A DNA stretch of 9,766 nucleotides, taken from assembly GCA_015163845.1 (NCBI GenBank), contig JAAOII010000137.1, positions 1 to 9,766 on the forward strand, given 5' to 3'. Shown here piece after piece: positions 6,198-9,766 of the stretch. Each line of letters starts with the position of its first letter. Positions within the stretch are counted from its first letter, which is position 1. The stretch is from Candidatus Portiera sp. GTDB lineage: Bacteria > Pseudomonadota > Gammaproteobacteria > CBDBNL01 > JAAOII01. A program made the translations under genes and the position numbers. The notes beneath the pieces are model-generated. The model made no database searches, was not told where the DNA came from, and saw only the letters and a program-made list of their open reading frames with translations.

Positions 6198-6908
6198 CTA
6201 CTCTTTATTTAACCAGAAGGGTAAGTCCTTCAAGCATTCCAGGGTCTGCAAAGGTCCGCCAGTTGCTTCATCCCCCCAAGCATCAAATACATCCGTTGAG
6301 TTCCTCCGCAACCATAGAGTATCCCAGTCGCTCTTCGCCGCTCCCAAAATATCAAACGGGTTGCAAGATATTAGCAAGCATTCTTGCGACTCTGCTCCAG
6401 TATGTTGTAGAAAATACTTATATACAACTGGATCTGGCTTGAAACTGCCAATAGCATCAACGCTTACAACTCCTTTGAATAAATCTAATATGCCAGCATT
6501 CTCAAGCAGTGATCTTACCTGCTGCTCCTCACCATTGGAGAAGGCCCATAAGTTATATCCCATTTCCTTTACTTTAATCAGGGCATCTTTAACCTCAGCA
6601 TAGATCGGTAGCTGGCTATAGGCAGTCATTAGCTCTTCTTTGTCTGATGGCGTCAAAGGCGAATCTTTCATCCCAGCCGCATAACTTAAGTTATCCATAT
6701 AGTCCAACGCCTGACGAGTGCACACAGAAAATGGTGCATAATCCTGCATTAATGCACGACGAAAAGAATACTCTAATTGCTTATCACGCCACTGCTGCGA
6801 GAATACTCTGGCATTCTCACCATAGTGTTTTTCTAAAACTTTCACCACTCCCATGACATCAATGAGAGTCCCATATATGTCAAAAGCAAGAGTAGTTATT
6901 GGTTTCAT
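6198..6908 (-). CDS. L-2-haloacid dehalogenase, HAD superfamily type II
   Basis: Type II haloacid dehalogenases hydrolyse L-2-halo-carboxylates (for example 2-chloropropionate or chloroacetate) to 2-hydroxy acids, through an ester on an active-site aspartate. The 236-residue product carries the full L-DEX active-site set: Asp10 and Thr14 (FDIYGTL), Arg41, Ser124-Asn125 (FSNGEEQ), Lys157 and Tyr163 (SFKPDPVVY), and Ser181, Asn183, Asp186 (SCNPFD). From Ser124 onward each position is offset by a constant six residues from the classic L-DEX numbering. The cap domain lies between about 16 and 100. The ATG at 6906-6908 has no Shine-Dalgarno sequence, but TATAAT lies exactly 6 nt upstream, suggesting a leaderless mRNA. 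It converges on prpE with 20 bp between stop codons. The natural substrate is unknown; a phosphatase-like housekeeping role is less likely given the complete dehalogenase set. Confidence 0.9.
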   Translation of the reverse strand: MKPITTLAFDIYGTLIDVMGVVKVLEKHYGENARVFSQQWRDKQLEYSFRRALMQDYAPFSVCTRQALDYMDNLSYAAGMKDSPLTPSDKEELMTAYSQLPIYAEVKDALIKVKEMGYNLWAFSNGEEQQVRSLLENAGILDLFKGVVSVDAIGSFKPDPVVYKYFLQHTGAESQECLLISCNPFDILGAAKSDWDTLWLRRNSTDVFDAWGDEATGGPLQTLECLKDLPFWLNKE

Positions 6909-6914
6909 AATTTT

Positions 6915-6920
6915 ATTATA
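6915..6920 (-). promoter_or_regulatory. Perfect -10 hexamer (TATAAT) of the dehalogenase gene, leaderless geometry
   Basis: On the minus strand TATAAT is followed by AAAATT and then the ATG, the same TATAAT-N6-start spacing as accD. This puts +1 at the A of the start codon. No -35 hexamer resembling TTGACA is found at 16-18 bp. Confidence 0.5.
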
Positions 6921-7169
6921 GGATATTCCAGGATTGGGTTTTGTAGCTGGGTGTTTAATCTTACTACAAAAAATCTATAAAATACAAATTATAATACATT
7001 TTTATTTAATTGTAAGAATTGGTGAATATACTATTTTAAACACCTTATAATAAATCAAGTAAGGTTAGGAATTATATAATCGCTTGGTTTCTTTGCTACA
7101 ACTAAATAGTAGCCAGCAAGTCAAGCACTTCTTTAATTAGCTAACTATTTTTAATCATATCATAACAAT
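6921..7169 (+). promoter_or_regulatory. AT-rich leader/promoter region of the symporter gene with a nested inverted repeat
   Basis: The region between the divergent dehalogenase and symporter genes (272 bp between start codons) holds no gene. It is rich in -10-like hexamers, including TATAAT at 7046-7051 and 7075-7080; neither has a clear -35, so I cannot choose between them. Downstream, GCTTG 7082-7086 can pair with CAAGC 7122-7126, and inside that GCTAC 7095-7099 with GTAGC 7109-7113, giving a nested hairpin that would lie in the 5' leader. It resembles no riboswitch class that I recognise. Confidence 0.4.
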
Positions 7170-7175
7170 GAGGAG
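7170..7175 (+). promoter_or_regulatory. Strong Shine-Dalgarno site (GAGGAG) of the symporter gene
   Basis: GAGGAG ends 5 nt before the ATG at 7181 and fixes this start. It is the only clear consensus ribosome-binding site in the window; most other genes here lack one. Confidence 0.85.
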
Positions 7176-7180
7176 AAAAT

Positions 7181-9094
7181 ATGAGTTCTTCAGTAATTTG
7201 GCTATGGGTGTTTGTCGCTCTCTACTGGGCCTATTGTATCTATTGGGGATATAGAGGCATGCGGGTAGCAAGTAGTGCTAGTGACTATATGCTCGCCGGA
7301 CGCACCATCCCCCTATGGGTGTTTGTGCTTGCGGCAACCGCCACTTCGTTTTCTGGTTGGACCTTCGTCGGTCATCCAGGTCTTTTATATACGAGTGGCT
7401 TTCAATATGCTTACGCATCTTTCTATGCGATAACCATCCCTTTCACAGGACTATTGTTCCTTAAGAGGCAATGGTTCTTGGGTAGGAAGTTTGGATATGT
7501 AACTCCAGGCGAAATGTTCGGCGATTATTTCCGTTCAAATTTAATTCGCATTCTGGTAGTTATTGTGGCATTAATATTCTCAGTCCCCTACCTAGGCATA
7601 CAACTTAGGGCATCGGGCTTTTTATTCCACGTCTTAACCGACGAGGCATTAGGTATTAACGCAGGTATGATGATGCTATCAGCTGTCGTTATTATTTATG
7701 TTGCTTCTGGTGGTCTACGTGCAGTTGCTTATGTAGATACTCTACAGGCAGTATTGCTTGCTTTAGGTATCGTTATCATAGGTGTAGTATCTGTTAGTGC
7801 TGTTGGTGGTTTTGGACAACTCAACGAGAATATATTCTTGTTGTCACAACTTGATCAAGTAAGAACCCCAGATGGCTTTAGCCATTACATAGCAATTCCA
7901 GGAGTCATCCAGTTTGTAGACGCCGGAGCGAAAGCTCAAGGTGGTGCTTGGACTGGTATGATGAACCTCACCTATATGTTCGCACTTATGGGAATACAGT
8001 CCTCACCGGCTTTCTCTATGTGGGCATTTGCAAACAAGAGTCCTGCACCTTTTGCTCCGCAACAGGTATGGGCTTCTGCTTTCGGCATAGGTTTCATCTT
8101 GATGGTGTTCACTGCCATGCAAGGGCTTGGTGGTCACTTCTTAGGTGCTGATCTTGCATTTAGTCAAGCACATCCAGATGCTGTGAACAACATACTTGGA
8201 CAGGCGCTTGGTGGACAAGACATCTTGAAAACCCCTGGTGCTCAAGGTCAGTTGGTCCCACGCTTAATCCAATCAGTGGGCGAGAGTGCTCCATGGTTGG
8301 TTGGTCTATTAGCAGTATGTGCTTTGGCGGCTATGCAGTCGACAGGAGCTGGCTATATGTCAACTGCTGGCACCATGCTAACCCGTGATGTCCTGTTGCG
8401 TTTCATCAACCCTAAGATGTCAGATACTCAACAAAAACTCTGGGCGCGTATCGGCGTTCTGATTATAGTTGGCTTGGCATTGGTTGTTGCTATCTACTCA
8501 ACAGATGCTTTAGTTCTGTTAGGTGGCTTGGCGGTTGCATTTGGTTTCCAAATGTGGACGGCTTTGCTAGCAATTTGCTTCTTTCCTTGGCTGACCCGCT
8601 TAGGTGTTAATGTTGGTCTAGTATGTGGCTTGATTGCTGTTATGCTGACTGAAAGTATTGGCGTTTCTTGGTTTGGTATTGAGGCCTGGGGCAGATGGCC
8701 TTTGACCATGCACTCAGCTTTCTGGGGCATGCTCTTCAACCTACCTGTTGCAATGTTAATATCTTCCTTTACGCAAAATAGAGAAGATACAGAACATAAG
8801 ATGAAGTTTCACAACTTCTTGGCTCAACATGTTTCCTTACCAACAGATAAGAAAAAACTAGTTCCAATCGCTTGGGTTGTGACCATAGGTTGGTTCTTAT
8901 TTGGTGTAGGACCAGGAGCTATCATCGGTAATACCATTTTTGGTAACCCCAATGATAATAGCACTTGGATGTTTGGCATGCCTTCAATTTGGGCGTGGCA
9001 GATACTCTGGTGGGCAATTGGTGTTGGAATGATGTGGTTCTTGGCTTATAAGATGGAATTTTCCACTGCTAAAGGCAATCTAGATAAACTATAA
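7181..9094 (+). CDS. Sodium:solute symporter (SSS family), large variant
   Basis: This 637-residue, strongly hydrophobic protein fits the SSS family of Na+-coupled importers in the inner membrane. Family marks are the first-helix region ATSFSGWTFVGHPG (54-67), SGGLRAVAYVDTLQ (176-189, the GGxxAVxxTDxxQ signature), and the Na+-site helix AAMQSTGAGYMST (383-395) followed by a TRD step. I infer roughly 13-15 helices, with a long hydrophilic loop at about 335-365, a charged cytoplasmic-type loop at about 530-560 and two more tryptophan-rich helices at the C terminus. The substrate cannot be read from the sequence; short carboxylates, sugars, amino acids or osmolytes are all family possibilities. 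The start is fixed by a GAGGAG Shine-Dalgarno sequence. An intrinsic terminator follows, and then a small membrane protein that might be an accessory subunit, as small partner proteins are known for some SSS carriers. Confidence 0.92.
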   Translation: MSSSVIWLWVFVALYWAYCIYWGYRGMRVASSASDYMLAGRTIPLWVFVLAATATSFSGWTFVGHPGLLYTSGFQYAYASFYAITIPFTGLLFLKRQWFLGRKFGYVTPGEMFGDYFRSNLIRILVVIVALIFSVPYLGIQLRASGFLFHVLTDEALGINAGMMMLSAVVIIYVASGGLRAVAYVDTLQAVLLALGIVIIGVVSVSAVGGFGQLNENIFLLSQLDQVRTPDGFSHYIAIPGVIQFVDAGAKAQGGAWTGMMNLTYMFALMGIQSSPAFSMWAFANKSPAPFAPQQVWASAFGIGFILMVFTAMQGLGGHFLGADLAFSQAHPDAVNNILGQALGGQDILKTPGAQGQLVPRLIQSVGESAPWLVGLLAVCALAAMQSTGAGYMSTAGTMLTRDVLLRFINPKMSDTQQKLWARIGVLIIVGLALVVAIYSTDALVLLGGLAVAFGFQMWTALLAICFFPWLTRLGVNVGLVCGLIAVMLTESIGVSWFGIEAWGRWPLTMHSAFWGMLFNLPVAMLISSFTQNREDTEHKMKFHNFLAQHVSLPTDKKKLVPIAWVVTIGWFLFGVGPGAIIGNTIFGNPNDNSTWMFGMPSIWAWQILWWAIGVGMMWFLAYKMEFSTAKGNLDKL

Positions 9095-9126
9095 ACCCAC
9101 ATTATCAAAATCAATTAAATTTGATG

Positions 9127-9156
9127 AATGGCGAGGCACTTACCTCGCCATTTTTG
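9127..9156 (+). terminator. Intrinsic (rho-independent) terminator of the symporter gene
   Basis: ATGGCGAGG (9128-9136) pairs perfectly with CCTCGCCAT (9143-9151) across a 6-nt loop (CACTTA), and a run of five T (9151-9155) follows. The stem is GC-rich in an AT-rich background. It begins about 33 nt after the symporter stop codon. Confidence 0.92.
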
Positions 9157-9167
9157 TATTAAAATAC
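9156..9167 (+). promoter_or_regulatory. Candidate -10 (TAAAAT) inside a short inverted repeat, before the 73-residue gene
   Basis: TAAAAT at 9160-9165 lies exactly 6 nt before the ATG at 9172, the same leaderless geometry as accD and the dehalogenase. It sits inside GTATT-AA-AATAC (9156-9167), a 5-bp inverted repeat that could be an operator. No -35 is recognisable; the bases at that distance are the terminator loop. Because a strong terminator ends at 9156, the gene needs either this promoter or read-through. Confidence 0.4.
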
Positions 9168-9171
9168 TATT

Positions 9172-9393
9172 ATGAATTGGTATTTCCTGTTAACTAGTGC
9201 GGTGCTTTTTGCAATGTTATATTATCCCGTGCACAAAATGATTTATATTATGAGCGTCAGACGAATGCAGAAGAAACTCAAAAAAGACCTAAATGATAAA
9301 GAACAACTAGGTCAGAAACGTCGTGCTCATTTCGTCACCATAATATTATTGGTGATCTTTTCAGCAATCTATAATTCCTATGTCCTTAGTTGA
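9172..9393 (+). CDS. Small two-helix membrane protein of unknown function
   Basis: I do not recognise a named family. The 73-residue product has a hydrophobic segment at about 3-26 (WYFLLTSAVLFAMLYY then PVHKMIYIM) and another at about 54-72 (FVTIILLVIFSAIYNSYVL). They flank a very basic, amphipathic middle with SVRRMQKKLKKDL (28-40) and QKRRAH (48-53), which by the positive-inside rule should be cytoplasmic. The gene starts 16 nt after the symporter terminator and has no Shine-Dalgarno sequence, but a TAAAAT lies 6 nt upstream of the ATG. Its TGA overlaps the next gene's ATG (TGATG), a sign of translational coupling, so the two products probably act together. A subunit or assembly factor for the neighbouring symporter is possible but not shown. 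The coding call rests on the clean two-helix pattern and the overlap with a real gene. Confidence 0.75.
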   Translation: MNWYFLLTSAVLFAMLYYPVHKMIYIMSVRRMQKKLKKDLNDKEQLGQKRRAHFVTIILLVIFSAIYNSYVLS

Positions 9394-9766
9394 TGAATAA
9401 CAACGATAGCGTTTACCGCATTCTAAAATATACTGCGGTTGCTTTAATCATTAGCTCGCTTTTGGTATACTTCTACAACAGCGTTTGGCTAAGAGTCCAA
9501 GACCCATATATGTCTGAATATGATCGTGCTAGCCGCGATTTCAAAGACGGCTTTTATGAGAATGCATTAGAGCACTTCAACTTGGCTTTAAAAGCAGTTC
9601 CAGATGCCGAAGGTTCTCTCCGAGGTAAGGCGGATGCATTGTCTTTGTTAGGGAAACATTATGAAGCATTAGAGGTATATGATGCTCTAATAAAAGAGAA
9701 TCCTCAAGAAGGTGGTTATTACGCCAATCGTGGCATAATCTATGACCGCCTTGGTGAATATGAAGC
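9393..9766 (+). CDS. Membrane-anchored tetratricopeptide-repeat (TPR) protein, 3' end cut off by window edge
   Basis: The first 124 residues are visible. A hydrophobic helix at about 12-32 (TAVALIISSLLVYFY) follows a short polar N terminus and acts as a signal anchor. From about 41 the sequence turns into helical repeats with TPR spacing: SEYDRASRDFKDGFYENALE (41-60) with HFNLALKAVP, then RGKADALSLLGKHYEALEVY (77-96) with DALIKENP, then the start of another, GYYANRGIIYDRLGEYE (108-124). TPR domains are protein-docking scaffolds, probably periplasmic here by topology inference. The ATG at 9393 shares its A with the TGA of the upstream 73-residue gene, so translation is probably coupled; no Shine-Dalgarno sequence is seen. 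The full length and any C-terminal domain lie outside the window, so the function stays open. Confidence 0.85.
   Translation, partial: MNNNDSVYRILKYTAVALIISSLLVYFYNSVWLRVQDPYMSEYDRASRDFKDGFYENALEHFNLALKAVPDAEGSLRGKADALSLLGKHYEALEVYDALIKENPQEGGYYANRGIIYDRLGEYE

Noticed and set aside
1..9766. CRISPR array, tRNA/rRNA genes, insertion sequences or phage genes
   Set aside because: No spacer-repeat pattern, cloverleaf-like sequence, transposase or terminal inverted repeats were seen; the 12-bp repeat array has no spacers.

Overview
The window looks like chromosomal DNA of an AT-rich, free-living bacterium, most likely a proteobacterium and possibly gammaproteobacterial. The grounds are the accD-folC gene order, an MSW-type AccD N terminus, a YhdH/AcuI-type reductase and a PrpE-type propionyl-CoA synthetase. 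The lineage is an inference from gene order and protein style. I see no phage, transposon, CRISPR or RNA gene.

Layout. On the minus strand, positions 1-2924 hold lysE-family exporter -> accD -> folC (C terminus cut by the window edge): an amino-acid/metabolite exporter, the carboxyltransferase beta subunit of acetyl-CoA carboxylase, and folylpolyglutamate/dihydrofolate synthase. A 263-bp divergent region (2925-3187) with a perfect 12-bp palindrome separates these from a plus-strand pair, acuI (3188-4177) and prpE (4246-6177). The spacer between acuI and prpE is an unusual 12-bp tandem repeat whose copies read as start-stop mini-ORFs in frame with prpE. Converging on prpE, with only 20 bp between stop codons, is a minus-strand L-2-haloacid dehalogenase (6198-6908) with a full catalytic set. 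A 272-bp AT-rich leader precedes a large sodium:solute symporter (7181-9094), which ends in a strong intrinsic terminator. Directly after the terminator come a 73-residue two-helix membrane protein (9172-9393) and an overlapping membrane-anchored TPR protein (9393 to the window end).

How the genes may work together. PrpE can activate propionate or acrylate to the CoA thioester, and AcuI reduces acryloyl-CoA to propionyl-CoA, so the pair forms a coherent C3-carboxylate or acrylate assimilation/detoxification module. The dehalogenase (2-halo-acids to 2-hydroxy-acids) and the symporter (possible carboxylate uptake) lie next to it and could widen the substrate range, but that link rests on context only.

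Most interesting signals: (1) the mini-ORF repeat array running into the prpE start codon; (2) three genes (accD, the dehalogenase, the 73-residue protein) with a -10-like hexamer exactly 6 nt before the start codon, suggesting leaderless mRNAs; (3) a 15-bp-period internal duplication in folC that rewrites the conserved EKAGI motif as EKIAI.
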